The notes: a model not told the origin generated them from the letters alone. 64,000 nucleotides of DNA from Roseiarcus fermentans (GCF_003315135.1 NZ_QNRK01000038.1:1-64000), one strand, 5' to 3'. Counted from the stretch's first letter, positions 36,898 to 46,758 are shown. A program made the numbers and translations.

Positions 36898-38421
36898 TCA
36901 TGCGATCAATTGCGGCAGCAGCCGGCGGCTGACCTTGCCGTTCGGCGTATGGGGAATCGCGTCAACGAACACGATCCGGCGCGGGCGCTTGTAGACGGCG
37001 AGGCGCGCCGCCGCGTGGGCGAGGAGCGCCGCCTCGTCGGGCGCCCGCCCGGGCTTTCCGACCACGAAAGCCGCGATCACCGACACGTCCCCGGAAACCG
37101 TGCGCTCCGCCACCGCGACGTCGGCGACGTCGGGGTGGGCGGCGAGCGCCTTCTCGACCTCGAGCGGCGACACCCGGTAGCCGAAGGCGTTCATGATGTC
37201 GTTGTTGCGGCCGCGGTGCCAGACCCAACCGTCGGCGTCGAACTCGGCCAGGTCGCCGCCGAGGAACCATTCGCCGCGGAACGCGGCCGCTTCCTCCTCG
37301 GGGCGATTCCAGTAGCCGAGCATGAGTCCGGGATCGCTGCGGTGAACCGCCAGCAGCCCGATCTCGCCCGGCCGCAGCGGGTCGGTCCCGCCCTCGACCG
37401 GCAGCACGGCGACCCGCCGGCCGCGCTGCGGCCGCCCCGGCGAGCCGGGACGGACCGGCTCGTCGGGCCTGCTCGACACATAGGTCGAAATCTCGCTCAT
37501 GCCGAGCGCCTCGTAGAGCCCGGTCCCCGTCGCCTCGCGCCAGTGCGCCAGGAGGTCGGGCGACAGCGCCTCGCCCGCCGTGACGCCGTGGCGCAGCCGC
37601 GTCGGCCACATGCGCGACGGATCGCCGTACTTGAGCGCCTGCCGATAGAGGCTCGGCACGGCGGCGAAGAGGGTCGTCCCCGTGGCCTCGATCAGCCGCG
37701 GCCAGACTCCGGGATCGCGCGGGCCGGCGTACAACACGCCCGTCGCGCCGCGTGCAAAGGGGTCGAGCACGCCGACGCCGAGCGTGTAGGTCCAGTTGAT
37801 GTTGCCGGCGTGCAGGACGACGTCGTCGCCGGTCAGGCCCAGCCAGTCGGCGTGCATCGGCTCGCGGCCGATGACCACGCGATGGCCGTGCAGCACGCCC
37901 TTCGGCTCGGCGGTCGAGCCGGAGGTGTAGACGAGGTAGGCGGGATCGTCGGCCGCAGTCGGGGCGTAGTCGGCGGGCGCGCTTTCCGCCGCGAGGCGGA
38001 CGACGTCGCCGTGGTCGAAGACGACGAGCGACGCCAACGCCGCCCGCACCGCCGGATCGGCGTCGTCGAGCACGATCGCCGCGGCGCCGGAATCGGCGGC
38101 CAGCGCCCGAACCTCCTCCACGGTCAGCATCGGCGAGGCCGGCTGGGCGACGCAGCCGATCGCGATGGTGGCGAAAATGGCCAGCACCGCCTCGACGTCG
38201 TTGCCGGCGCGGATCATCACCCGGTCGCCCTTGCTGAGGCCGCTCGCGGCGAGGCCGCCGGCGAGGCGGCGGACCTTGGCGTCGAGTTCGGCGTAGGTCC
38301 AGGACTCCATCGTGTCCGGATCCTCGGCGATGATCAGCGCGATCTTGCCGCCGCGCGCCCGCGCCTGCCGCCCGAGGCAATGCCAGGCGAGGTTGAAACG
38401 ACCGTCGGCGGGGATAGGCAT
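36898..38421 (-). CDS. AMP-dependent acyl-CoA synthetase/ligase
   Basis: A 507-aa adenylate-forming enzyme that activates a carboxylic acid with ATP and couples it to CoA. Core motifs are all visible: YTSGSTAEPKGVLHGHR (phosphate loop), YEALGMSEI, GDLAEFDADGWVWHRGRNND (hinge region) and PNGKVSRRLL with the catalytic Lys. It resembles the benzoate-CoA ligase/medium-chain acyl-CoA synthetase branch; the substrate is unclear. The unknown gene at 39211 lies 64 bp upstream on the same strand, and a wax ester synthase-type gene diverges from that, so it may supply acyl-CoA to that locus. Confidence 0.9.
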   Translation of the reverse strand: MPIPADGRFNLAWHCLGRQARARGGKIALIIAEDPDTMESWTYAELDAKVRRLAGGLAASGLSKGDRVMIRAGNDVEAVLAIFATIAIGCVAQPASPMLTVEEVRALAADSGAAAIVLDDADPAVRAALASLVVFDHGDVVRLAAESAPADYAPTAADDPAYLVYTSGSTAEPKGVLHGHRVVIGREPMHADWLGLTGDDVVLHAGNINWTYTLGVGVLDPFARGATGVLYAGPRDPGVWPRLIEATGTTLFAAVPSLYRQALKYGDPSRMWPTRLRHGVTAGEALSPDLLAHWREATGTGLYEALGMSEISTYVSSRPDEPVRPGSPGRPQRGRRVAVLPVEGGTDPLRPGEIGLLAVHRSDPGLMLGYWNRPEEEAAAFRGEWFLGGDLAEFDADGWVWHRGRNNDIMNAFGYRVSPLEVEKALAAHPDVADVAVAERTVSGDVSVIAAFVVGKPGRAPDEAALLAHAAARLAVYKRPRRIVFVDAIPHTPNGKVSRRLLPQLIA

Positions 38422-38485
38422 GGTGCGGCGATTGTGACGGCGCGGCCGCCGCGGCTCAAGCGTTTTTGCGAAAATCTGTCCCGGT

Positions 38486-39211
38486 TCAACCGGCCGCGGC
38501 CGGCGGCCGGCTCAGCGCCTCGTCGTCGCCCGCGAGCACCGCAATCGAGATCGCCCGCTCGCGCGAGACCACGAGGCTCACGAACTCGCCCGCGCCGCCG
38601 CGCATCGCCCCGAACGCCGAATAGCCGCGCTCGAGAAAGGCCTGCAACGCGCCGAGGCCCGCGAGTTGCGCCGGCTTGCGCATCATCTTCAGCGTCGCCC
38701 CGATGAGATGGATATGGGTCAGGGTGTCGAGCGCTCCGCCCAAAAGCTCGATCAGGTCGATCTGGCGCGCCCGCTCTTCGGCCCGCCCGACGCTGCGATA
38801 GGCCGCGCCGTAGGACGCCTCGTCGAGGAAGACGATTCGCGCGCCGAGGATTTCCACCATCGCCCCGTCCAGGCTCTCCGACAGGGCGTTGAGTTCGACC
38901 GCGTGAGCGACCGCCGCCAGGCCGGAATCGGGCAGCACCCGCGTCATCAGCGGCACGATCCGGCGCACGTCCTCGACGTGGCGGCTGATGTCGGTCGGCC
39001 CGTAGAGATCGGTCAGGAAGAATTTCGCCGCCGCCGCGAAGCGGGGGCTCTCGAGGAGGTCTCGATGGGTGCGCCCGAGTCGCCCGGCCTGCCAGTCGCG
39101 CAGCAGGCTACGGCGTCGGGCGAACGCCTCGTCCTCTTGCGCGCGCGCGCGCAGCGCCTGCGAGCGATCGAGCTCGGTGATGAGGAGGTCGCGGTAGGTG
39201 TCCTTGGTCAT
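38486..39211 (-). CDS. conserved unknown protein with FFLTDLYGP motif
   Basis: A 241-aa, mostly helical cytoplasmic protein. I recognise the FFLTDLYGPTDISRHVEDV segment (about residues 60-80) as a conserved signature of uncharacterised bacterial proteins but know no function for it. The start chosen is ATG 39211 (MTKDTYRDLL), 18 codons inside the maximal open frame. It is divergent from the wax ester synthase/DGAT-type gene (111 bp between starts) and upstream of the acyl-CoA ligase gene, which suggests a lipid-related role. Confidence 0.8.
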   Translation of the reverse strand: MTKDTYRDLLITELDRSQALRARAQEDEAFARRRSLLRDWQAGRLGRTHRDLLESPRFAAAAKFFLTDLYGPTDISRHVEDVRRIVPLMTRVLPDSGLAAVAHAVELNALSESLDGAMVEILGARIVFLDEASYGAAYRSVGRAEERARQIDLIELLGGALDTLTHIHLIGATLKMMRKPAQLAGLGALQAFLERGYSAFGAMRGGAGEFVSLVVSRERAISIAVLAGDDEALSRPPAAAG

Positions 39212-39322
39212 CGCGGCGCCTTCTATACCGGATCGTGTTAGGCGATTCGCCCTAAGTCCCGCCATGGCGCTTTTTGCGCCGCCGCAAAGGCGCTACAACA
39301 GCGGCGAAACGGGAGGACAGGG

Positions 39323-40729
39323 ATGAGCCACAGGGAGCGCATGTCGCCGGTCGACACGACCTGGCTGCGCATGGACCGGCCGAACAACCTGATGATGATC
39401 ATCGGGGTGTGGATGCTGGAAGGGCCGGTCGCGCTGGACGAGGTCGAGGCGCAGATCGCCGACGGGCTCCTCGGCTACCGCCGCTACCGGCAGTTGGTCG
39501 AGCGCACCGCCTCGGGCGTGTTCTGGCGCGACGACCCGAACTTCGACCTCGGGCGACACATCCATCGCATCCGCCTGCCCGGACGCGGCGGCAAGCACGC
39601 GCTCGAGCGGCTGGTCGGCGAACTCGCCTCCGAGCCGCTCGATCCCAACCATCCGCTGTGGACCGTGCACGTCGTGGAAAAATACGAAGGCGGCGCCGCC
39701 GTGATCTTCCGCATGCACCACGCCATCGCCGACGGCATGGCGCTGATGGACGTCACGATGAAGCTCGTCGACGGGCCGCAGCATCGCGCGGCGAGCCCCG
39801 GCGGCGATCACGAGGAGGAAGGCTTTCTGCAGGGCCTGATGGCGCCCGTCGTCGCCGCGATCAACTCGGGCGCCGAGGTGTCGGGCTCGGCGGTGAAGAC
39901 GGCGCTGGGCCTCGTCCGCGATCCGCTGCGCGCCGCCGGTCTGCTGCGCGACGGCGCCGGAGTCGCCGCCGAGCTCGGCTACCTCCTGATCATGGCCAAG
40001 GACAGCGCGACGCGGTTCAAAGGCAAGCCCGGCGGCACGAAGCGCGTCGCCTGGAGCGAGCCGTTGCACCTGCCCGAGGTCAAGGCGGTCAGCCGGGCGC
40101 TCGGATGCTCGATCAACGACATTCTCCTGTCCAGCGTCGCCGGCGCGATGCGGCGTTACCTCAGCGATTGCGGCGACAGGACCGCGGGGGTCGAATGCCG
40201 GGCGCTGGTGCCGATCAACCTGCGGGCGCCCGGCGACGTCGAACTCGGCAACCGCTTCGGCATCATCGGCGTCGAATTGCCGGTCGGCATCGAGGACCCG
40301 CTCGAGCGGCTGGCGACCGTCCGTCGCCGCATGCTGGCGCTCAAGACCTCCTACGAACCGCAGACGACGCTCGGCCTGTTCGCGGCCCTCGGCGTGCTGC
40401 CCAAGATCGTCCAGGACAAGCTGTTCGACCTGATCGTCAGCCGCGCGACCGCGGTGATGACCAACGTCCCGGGCCCCGCCGAACCGCTGACCGTCGCCGG
40501 CAGCCTCTTGAAACAGTCGCTGTTCTGGGTGCCGCAGACGGGAGACACCGGCATGGGCGTGTCGATCCTGTCCTATGCCGGAAAGGTCCAGTTCGGCCTG
40601 ATTACCGACGTGGCGCTGACGCCGGTCCCCGAGGCGGTGGTGCGCCATTTCCACGAGGAGTTCGAGAAATACCTGTATTTCGTGCTGCTCGATGCGGCGG
40701 GGGAGGACGAGGCGGAAGCGGCGCAGTAG
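39323..40729 (+). CDS. wax ester synthase / diacylglycerol acyltransferase (WS/DGAT family)
   Basis: A 468-aa acyltransferase that transfers acyl groups from acyl-CoA to fatty alcohols or diacylglycerol, making neutral storage or surface lipids. The catalytic motif HHxxxDG is His132-His133...Asp137-Gly138 (MHHAIADGM). Family features LSPVDTTWLRMDRPNNLM-like N-terminus, CSINDILLSSVAGAMRRYL and NVPGPAEPLTVAG are present. GGGAGGACAGGG precedes the ATG. Being next to an acyl-CoA ligase supports lipid synthesis. Whether wax esters or triacylglycerols are made is not visible. Confidence 0.93.
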   Translation: MSHRERMSPVDTTWLRMDRPNNLMMIIGVWMLEGPVALDEVEAQIADGLLGYRRYRQLVERTASGVFWRDDPNFDLGRHIHRIRLPGRGGKHALERLVGELASEPLDPNHPLWTVHVVEKYEGGAAVIFRMHHAIADGMALMDVTMKLVDGPQHRAASPGGDHEEEGFLQGLMAPVVAAINSGAEVSGSAVKTALGLVRDPLRAAGLLRDGAGVAAELGYLLIMAKDSATRFKGKPGGTKRVAWSEPLHLPEVKAVSRALGCSINDILLSSVAGAMRRYLSDCGDRTAGVECRALVPINLRAPGDVELGNRFGIIGVELPVGIEDPLERLATVRRRMLALKTSYEPQTTLGLFAALGVLPKIVQDKLFDLIVSRATAVMTNVPGPAEPLTVAGSLLKQSLFWVPQTGDTGMGVSILSYAGKVQFGLITDVALTPVPEAVVRHFHEEFEKYLYFVLLDAAGEDEAEAAQ

Positions 40730-40830
40730 GGGAGGTCGCAGAGCGTGGGCGCGGGTCGTGGGCCGGTTCCAAAGATCCCGGGCGTGTTTCTCATGAATTC
40801 AAGACCTTCCGCCGGATTTTCCGGGCGGCT

Positions 40831-41023
40831 GTAACTCCCAAGCCGGCAGCGAATAGCGCCGTCATCGCGAGCGAAGCGAAGCGATCCAGGGCCGCTGGGC
40901 CGCTGTCGCGCCCTCTGGTCGTCCCGCCGCCCTTCCTTGCGAGCAATTTCTTCCGCAGGAGGCAAGCGGCGGCATGGATTGCTTCGTCGCTTCGCTCCTC
41001 GCAATGACGGGGTTGGGAGTTAC
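40831..41023. mobile_element. MITE-like element, copy 3
   Basis: A 193-bp version with perfect ends GTAACTCCCAA / TTGGGAGTTAC. It lacks 12 bp that copies 1 and 2 carry near the middle. Flanks are gggcggct (40823-40830) and gggcggcc (41024-41031), a 7/8 match. Confidence 0.75.
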
Positions 41024-41051
41024 GGGCGGCCGCCGCTGCCGGGCCGCGTCT

Positions 41052-41184
41052 CCCCTCTCCCCTTCTGGGAGAGGGACAGCCGGGCGGAGCCCGGCAGGGT
41101 GAGGGTCCGGAACACCGACGGTCGGCGTTGCGAACCCTCACCTGGCCGCTTTGCGGCCTGTCCTCTCCCACAAGGGGAGAGGGG
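41052..41184. repeat. palindromic intergenic repeat module (copy 2)
   Basis: Inverted relative to copy 1 at 5535-5661. The GCCGGGCGGAGCCCGGC hairpin comes first here and the GGCCGCTTTGCGGCC hairpin second, with CCCTCTCC/GGAGAGGGG ends. About 133 bp and non-coding. Confidence 0.6.
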
Positions 41185-41389
41185 AATCAGCGACTCCAGG
41201 CGAAGTGGAGATCCGCGCGGCCGCGGATTGGCAGACTCGGGCGGCCGGAACGCCCGGGGAAGCGCTGAGCCGATGCCGTCGTCGCGAGGCGCGCCCTCCT
41301 GCGGAGGCGGCGGCGGGCGGGCCGGCGTCAAAAATCCCGGGCGCGTTTCTCATGAATTCAAGACCTTCCGCCGGATTTTCCGGGCGGCT

Positions 41390-41582
41390 GTAACTCCCAA
41401 GCCGGCAGCGAATAGCGCCGTCATCGCGAGCGAAGCGAAGCGATCCAGGGCCGCTGGGCCGCTGTCGCGCCCTCTGGTCGTCCCGCCGCCCTTCCTTGCG
41501 AGCAATTTCTTCCGCAGGAAGCAAGCGGCGGCATGGATTGCTTCGTCGCTTTGCTCCTCGCAATGACGGGGTTGCGAGTGAC
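41390..41582. mobile_element. MITE-like element, copy 4
   Basis: A 193-bp copy nearly identical to copy 3. The right end is slightly decayed (TTGCGAGTGAC). Flanks gggcggct (41382-41389) and gggcggcc (41583-41590) are the same as those of copy 3, so the two arose by duplication of a larger block rather than by two insertions. Confidence 0.75.
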
Positions 41583-42068
41583 GGGCGGCCGCCGCCCCCG
41601 GCGGGAGGCACAGCCCTCGCCCCGGGCTTGCCAAAAAAACCACACAAGAGACCGCGCCATGTCCAACTGCGGTTCTGCGAAACTCTTTTCGCGTCGCAGG
41701 CGACCCGTTGCGCGGCACGGTTTGGGCATGCGGCATTCCGCTTTCTGGGATGTCAAACAGCGGGGCGTCGTCGCGGGAGGCGGATGCTCGCCCGATCGAA
41801 ACACCATAGCAGGAATTTCCGAATTATCAACTCCTGGCTTGCGAAATATATAGAGGGCGACGCCGCTCTATCCAACCGGAAGGGCGGGCGGACGGCGGCT
41901 TCCGAGGGTATCGGTCTCCTTCATTGAGCTCCACCATCGAGACAAGACCGCGAGGGTCAGTGCGTATTCCGGTCTGAACGGTCAGCGGTCAGCGGGTAAC
42001 GGTTCGATATGGCTTCTCAGCCGAGGGGTCTGCGTTGGCCGGATCGGAATCCGCCGTCTCCCGGACCC

Positions 42069-45000
42069 TCACCCGATCGTCATCAAACTCGCGTTCCCGC
42101 CCGCCGCCGCTGTGTTGGTGGTCAGCGCGCGCTCCTCGACCAGCAGTGACAGATCGTAGTCCTCGCCGGCCGCGACCCGCTCGGGGCTCAGCGCCTGGAC
42201 CCGAACGATCGGGCCCGGCCGGGCGGCGACTTGGGCAAGCGCGGCCGAGACCGCTTCGCTTTCGCCCGCGATGAGCGCGCCCGCGAGGCCCGGCGCGTCG
42301 AGCGGCGCGGGCGCGGTCTCGATGCGGCGGGCGAATTCCGGCGGCAAGCCTTTCAGCGCCTGCGCGAATCCCGCGCCGACGATCGCGTCGTTGCCGGTGG
42401 CGAGAATCGTCCCGATCTGGATCAGCATCGCGCTTTCGCCGTCCGCGATCGCCGCGATGCGGCCGCGCCGGCCGAGCGCATAGAGGTTGCGCTCGCCGAC
42501 CGGCCCGGGAAGCTCGACGCGCGCCCCGAGCGGCGAGCGCGTCATCAGCCCGACGCAGCGCTCGGCTTCGGCCGGCCGGCCGGAGGCGCGCAGCCAATCG
42601 ATGAAGCTTTGCAGCGTGCGCATCGCGGCGCGGTCGCCCTCGAGCCCTTCGAGGACGCCGGGCGGCGCCTCCGCCAGCAGGCGCGGCAGGTACAGCGGGC
42701 CGCCGGCCTTGGGTCCGGTCCCGGACAGCCGCGAGCCGCCGAACGGCTGGACGCCGACGGTCGCGCCGATGATGTTGCGGTTGACGTAGATGTTGCCGGC
42801 CCTGATCCGGTCGGTGACCCGCGCGATGGTCTCGTCGATCCGCGTGTGCAGGCCGAAGGTGAGACCGTAGCCCGCCGTGTTGATCGCGTCGATCAGGGCG
42901 TCGAGCCCGTCGCGGCGATAGCGCAGCACGTGGAGCACGGGGCCGAACACTTCCCGGTCGACGTCGGCGACAGACTTCACTTCGATGATCGCCGGCGCGA
43001 GGAAGTTTTGGCCTTCCGGCGCCCCGACTTGCGTCACCGCGAACCCGCGCCCGCGCATCTCGTCCACGTAACCCTGGATCGCGTCGCACGCCTCGACAGA
43101 AATGATCGGCCCGACGTCGGTCGAAAGACGGCGCGGATCGCCGACCTCGAGTTCCGCCATCGCCCCCTTCAGCATCGCCAGCATCGCGTCGGCGACCTCC
43201 TCCTGCAGGCAGAGCAGGCGCAGCGCCGAGCAGCGCTGCCCGGCCGAATCGAAGGCGGAGGCGATGACGTCGGCCGCCACCTGCTCGGACAGGGCGGACG
43301 AATCGACCACCATGGCGTTGATCCCGCCGGTCTCGGCGATCAGCGGCAGCGGCGCGCCGCGCCCGGTCAGCCGTCCGGCGACCTGGGCTTCGAGGATTTT
43401 CGCCACCGCCGTCGATCCGGTGAACACGACGCCCTGGACGCGCGGGTCCGCGACGATCGCCGCGCCGACCTCGCCCGCGCCGGGAAGCAGCGCCAGCGCG
43501 TCGGCGGGAACGCCGGCGCCGTGCAGGATCCGCACCGCCTCGGCGGCGATCAGCGGCGTCTCCTCGGCCGGCTTGGCGATCACCGCGTTCCCTGCCGCCA
43601 GCGCCGCCGCGACCTGGCCGGTGAAGATCGCGAGCGGAAAGTTCCACGGACTGATGCAGGCGACGATCCCGAGCGGGGCGGCGCCGGGGCCGAGCAGGCG
43701 GACCGCTTCGGCGGCGTCGTAGCGCAGAAAATCGACCGCCTCGCGCACCTCGCCGACCGCGTTGGCGTAGGTCTTGCCCGCCTCGCGCACCACGAGCCCG
43801 ACGAGGTCGTCCAGCGCCGCCTCGAGCGCGTCGGCGGCGCGGCGCAGGATCGCCGCGCGCTCACCGGGCGAGGTTGCGCCCCATGCGGGGGCCGCACGCG
43901 CCGCCGCCTCGATCGCGGCGGCGACCTCCTCCGGCCGCGCCGGGCGCCAATGGCCGACAACGTCGGCGGGGTCGGCCGGATTGAGCGCCGGATCGCCCGG
44001 CTCGTCCGCCGCCGCGCCCGGCGCGAAGGCGCGGCGGGCGACGTGCGCGCTCGCCTCCAGCCGATCGGCCAGCGCTGCGAGCCGGCGCTCGTCGCAGAGG
44101 TCGAGCCCGCGGGAATTGAGCCGCTCCGCGCCATAGAGGTCGCGGGGAGCGCGGATCTTGTCGTGCGGCGCGCCGACCGGCTGGATCGCGCTCGCGAGGG
44201 CGACAGGATCGGCGACCAGGTCGTCGATCGCGACGCCGGCATCGGCGACGCGGTTGACGAACGAGGTGTTGGCGCCGTTCTCGAGCAGCCGGCGCACCAG
44301 ATAGGCCAGCAGCGTCTCGTGCGACCCGACCGGCGCGTAAACGCGGCACGGGCGGTCGAGCTTGTCGCGGCCGACCACGGCCTCGTACAGCGGCTCGCCC
44401 ATGCCGTGCAGGCACTGGAATTCGTACTGGCCGCGATAGAAATTCGGCCCGGCCAGGGTGAGGACGGAGGCCAGCGTCTGGGCGTTGTGGGTGGCGAATT
44501 GCGGGTAGACCGCGTCCGGCGCCGCGAGCAGTTTTCGCGCCGCCGCGAGGTAGCAGACGTCGGTGTGGACCTTTCGCGTGAACACGGGAAACCCGTCCTG
44601 GCCGTCGACCTGGGCGCGCTTGATCTCCGCGTCCCAGTAGGCGCCCTTGACCAGCCGGACCATCAGCCGCCGTTTCGCGCGCCGGGCGAGGTCGACCAGC
44701 CAGTCGACGACGAGGACGCAGCGCTTGCCGTAGGCCTGGACGACAAAGCCGAGCCCGTTCCAGGCCGAAAGGTCCGGGTCGAGGCTCAGCGCCTCGAGAA
44801 GGTCGAGCGACAGGTCGAGGCGGTCGGCTTCCTCCGCGTCGATGTTGAGGCCGATGTCGTAGGATTTCGCCAGCGCCGCGAGCCGTTTTATCCGTGGCAG
44901 AAGCTCGCTCATCACGCGCGCGCGCTTCATCCGCTGGTAGCGCGGATGCAGCGCCGACAACTTGATCGACACGCCCGGGCCCTCGTAGATGCCGCGCCCG

Positions 45001-45719
45001 CGCGCAGCCTTGCCGATGGCGTGCACGGCGCGCTCGTATTCGCCCAGATAGCGCCGCGCGTCCTCGGCCGTGGTCGCGGCCTCGCCCAGCATGTCGTAGG
45101 AGAAGGTGAAGCCGCGCGCCTCGCGCTCGCGGCTGGCGGCGATCGCCTCCTCGATGGTGCGCCCGGTGACGAACTGCTCGCCCATCAGCCGCATCGCGAC
45201 GTCGACGCCGGCGCGGATGATCGGCTCGCCGCCGCGCCCGATCAGCCGCGTCAGCGCCGCGCCGAGCGTTTGCTCGCTGCTGGTGCCGACGAGCTTGCCG
45301 GTCAGCACGAGGCCCCAGGTGGCCGCGTTGACGAACAGCGACGGGCTCGCGCCGACGTGGGCGCGCCAGTCGCCCGGCGCGAGCTTGTCGCGGATGAGGG
45401 CGTCGCGGGTCGCCGCGTCCGGAATGCGCAGCAGCGCCTCGGCGAGGCACATCAGCGCCACGCCCTCCTGGCTCGACAGCGAATATTCGTGGATGAGCCC
45501 TTCGACCCCGCCCGAACGCGTCTTCTCGCGCAGCCGCATGACGAGGCGGCGCGCGAGCCGCTCGACCCGCTCCGCCTCGTCCGGGGTCAGCGCAGCGAGC
45601 GCGAGGAGCGGCGGGACGCACTCCGGCTCGGGGCGACGGGCGGCCGCGGTGATCGCGGCGCGCAGCGGCGTCTCGGCGACGATCTCGGAGCGGAAGACTG
45701 CGAACGGACTCTTGGACAT
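42069..45719 (-). CDS. putA: bifunctional proline dehydrogenase / L-glutamate gamma-semialdehyde dehydrogenase
   Basis: A 1216-aa enzyme oxidising proline to glutamate: an FAD-dependent proline dehydrogenase barrel (about residues 170-490) and an NAD-dependent aldehyde dehydrogenase (about 570-1010), with substrate channelling between them. The barrel contains KLSALHPRYQRMKRARV and RLVKGAYWDAEIKRAQ. The dehydrogenase half has SPWNFPLAIFTGQVAAALAA, FTGSTAVAKI, the Glu in LIAETGGINAMVVDSS (near residue 790) and the catalytic Cys in SAGQRCSALRLL (near 826). The N-terminus is not a ribbon-helix-helix, so this PutA is probably not its own repressor. No regulator gene is adjacent. Confidence 0.95.
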   Translation of the reverse strand: MSKSPFAVFRSEIVAETPLRAAITAAARRPEPECVPPLLALAALTPDEAERVERLARRLVMRLREKTRSGGVEGLIHEYSLSSQEGVALMCLAEALLRIPDAATRDALIRDKLAPGDWRAHVGASPSLFVNAATWGLVLTGKLVGTSSEQTLGAALTRLIGRGGEPIIRAGVDVAMRLMGEQFVTGRTIEEAIAASREREARGFTFSYDMLGEAATTAEDARRYLGEYERAVHAIGKAARGRGIYEGPGVSIKLSALHPRYQRMKRARVMSELLPRIKRLAALAKSYDIGLNIDAEEADRLDLSLDLLEALSLDPDLSAWNGLGFVVQAYGKRCVLVVDWLVDLARRAKRRLMVRLVKGAYWDAEIKRAQVDGQDGFPVFTRKVHTDVCYLAAARKLLAAPDAVYPQFATHNAQTLASVLTLAGPNFYRGQYEFQCLHGMGEPLYEAVVGRDKLDRPCRVYAPVGSHETLLAYLVRRLLENGANTSFVNRVADAGVAIDDLVADPVALASAIQPVGAPHDKIRAPRDLYGAERLNSRGLDLCDERRLAALADRLEASAHVARRAFAPGAAADEPGDPALNPADPADVVGHWRPARPEEVAAAIEAAARAAPAWGATSPGERAAILRRAADALEAALDDLVGLVVREAGKTYANAVGEVREAVDFLRYDAAEAVRLLGPGAAPLGIVACISPWNFPLAIFTGQVAAALAAGNAVIAKPAEETPLIAAEAVRILHGAGVPADALALLPGAGEVGAAIVADPRVQGVVFTGSTAVAKILEAQVAGRLTGRGAPLPLIAETGGINAMVVDSSALSEQVAADVIASAFDSAGQRCSALRLLCLQEEVADAMLAMLKGAMAELEVGDPRRLSTDVGPIISVEACDAIQGYVDEMRGRGFAVTQVGAPEGQNFLAPAIIEVKSVADVDREVFGPVLHVLRYRRDGLDALIDAINTAGYGLTFGLHTRIDETIARVTDRIRAGNIYVNRNIIGATVGVQPFGGSRLSGTGPKAGGPLYLPRLLAEAPPGVLEGLEGDRAAMRTLQSFIDWLRASGRPAEAERCVGLMTRSPLGARVELPGPVGERNLYALGRRGRIAAIADGESAMLIQIGTILATGNDAIVGAGFAQALKGLPPEFARRIETAPAPLDAPGLAGALIAGESEAVSAALAQVAARPGPIVRVQALSPERVAAGEDYDLSLLVEERALTTNTAAAGGNASLMTIG

Positions 45720-46122
45720 GGGCGTTGGAAACCGGCGCTGGCGGGACGAAGCGTCGGCGATCGTACGCCGTCTCGGCGTCCCCGCTCAATGTGAAAAGGA
45801 CGTGGGCGCAGGGCGGGAGACGCCGCGCTGTTCGGCCTGCCTCTCGGGCCGGACGCCCGCGCGAGGCGGGAGGCCCGGCTCGCCTGGGCGCTTGCGGAAG
45901 GCTCTCGCGGAGCCGGAGGCGAAAGACCCCCGGGCGTCCTGGGCCGGGGAGCTCATTTCGAATGGGTTGCCGGGCCGCGCCCCTCGACCTATCGTTCCGC
46001 GCCGCGGCCTGGCGCTGGCGTCGACCTGGTCGAGTGGGTGCGGGCAATTTTTACCCGGGTATAATTGACGGCATTCTTGCAACCGGGTAGGGATCGCGCC
46101 CATCCGTTTTGGCGAGCGCGAC
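45720..46122. other. divergent intergenic region between putA and the DUF2239 gene
   Basis: About 400 bp. It should contain the putA promoter on the minus strand and the DUF2239 promoter on the plus strand. Apart from TATAAT at 46060-46065 no clear signal, gene or repeat is seen. Confidence 0.4.
46060..46065 (+). promoter_or_regulatory. possible -10 box for the DUF2239 gene
   Basis: An exact TATAAT lies 57 bp before the start codon, right after the palindrome acccgggt. No good -35 hexamer at the usual spacing is visible, so this is weak. Confidence 0.3.
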
Positions 46123-46758
46123 ATGGTCGACCCCCCGAGCAAAGCCTGCACGGCGTTCCTGGGCCATGGATTGCTGCTTTCGGGACCGCTCGCCGATGTG
46201 GCCATGGCCGTCAGGCGCTCGGCCGGGACGACTGCGGCGCTGCTCGTCTTCGACGATGCGACGGGCCGCGTCATCGACCTCGATCTCCGCGGCGGCGATG
46301 CCGAGCGTCTGGCGCGGCCGGCGCGGGCGCCGACCGTCGTCGGCCGCCATCGCTCCGAGGCCGGTGAGACGGCGGGCGCGGTCCCGGAAGACGGTCAGGA
46401 CCAGAGGAGCCGCGGGCGGCCGAAGCTCGGGGTGGTCGCGCGCGAGGTGACCTTGCTGCCGCGACATTGGGAATGGCTGGCGGACCAGCCGGGGGGCGCG
46501 TCCGCGACGCTCAGGCGGCTCGTGGACGACGCTCGCAAGGCGGTTGACCCTCGGAGCCGAAGGCGGGCGGCGCACGAGGCGGCCTATCGGTTCATGCACG
46601 CGATCGGAGGCGATCTGCCCGGATACGAGGAGGCGACGCGCGCCCTGTTCGCCGACGACCGGCCGGCGCTGGAGGAACGGATCGCCGCCTGGCCCGAGGA
46701 CATCCGGGCCTATGCCCTGCGCCTCGCCTTCGGCGCGGCCGACCCCCCGAATTCGTGA
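46123..46758 (+). CDS. DUF2239 family protein
   Basis: A 211-aa protein matching the DUF2239 pattern: an N-terminal domain with TAFLGHGLLLSGPLADVAMA and LLVFDDATGRVIDLDL, then the very conserved GRPKLGVVAREVTLLPRHW and AAYRFMHAIGGDLPGYEEAT. The second part resembles a DNA-binding-like helical region in family descriptions, but the biological role is unknown. It stands alone; the downstream hydrolase starts about 180 bp later. Confidence 0.9.
   Translation: MVDPPSKACTAFLGHGLLLSGPLADVAMAVRRSAGTTAALLVFDDATGRVIDLDLRGGDAERLARPARAPTVVGRHRSEAGETAGAVPEDGQDQRSRGRPKLGVVAREVTLLPRHWEWLADQPGGASATLRRLVDDARKAVDPRSRRRAAHEAAYRFMHAIGGDLPGYEEATRALFADDRPALEERIAAWPEDIRAYALRLAFGAADPPNS

Larger units (their letters stand above)
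40730..42068. other. third repeat island between the WS/DGAT gene and putA
   Basis: No gene is supported. It contains two near-identical blocks, about 40780-41031 and 41330-41590. Each begins with a copy of tctcatgaattcaagacctt followed by a MITE-like element. The palindromic module (copy 2) lies at 41052-41184. The rest (41591-42068) shows no recognisable gene or repeat. Confidence 0.65.

Noticed and set aside
42231-45794. 1187-codon plus-strand frame antisense to putA
   Set aside because: The minus-strand frame contains all PutA motifs; the plus frame is a G+C shadow.
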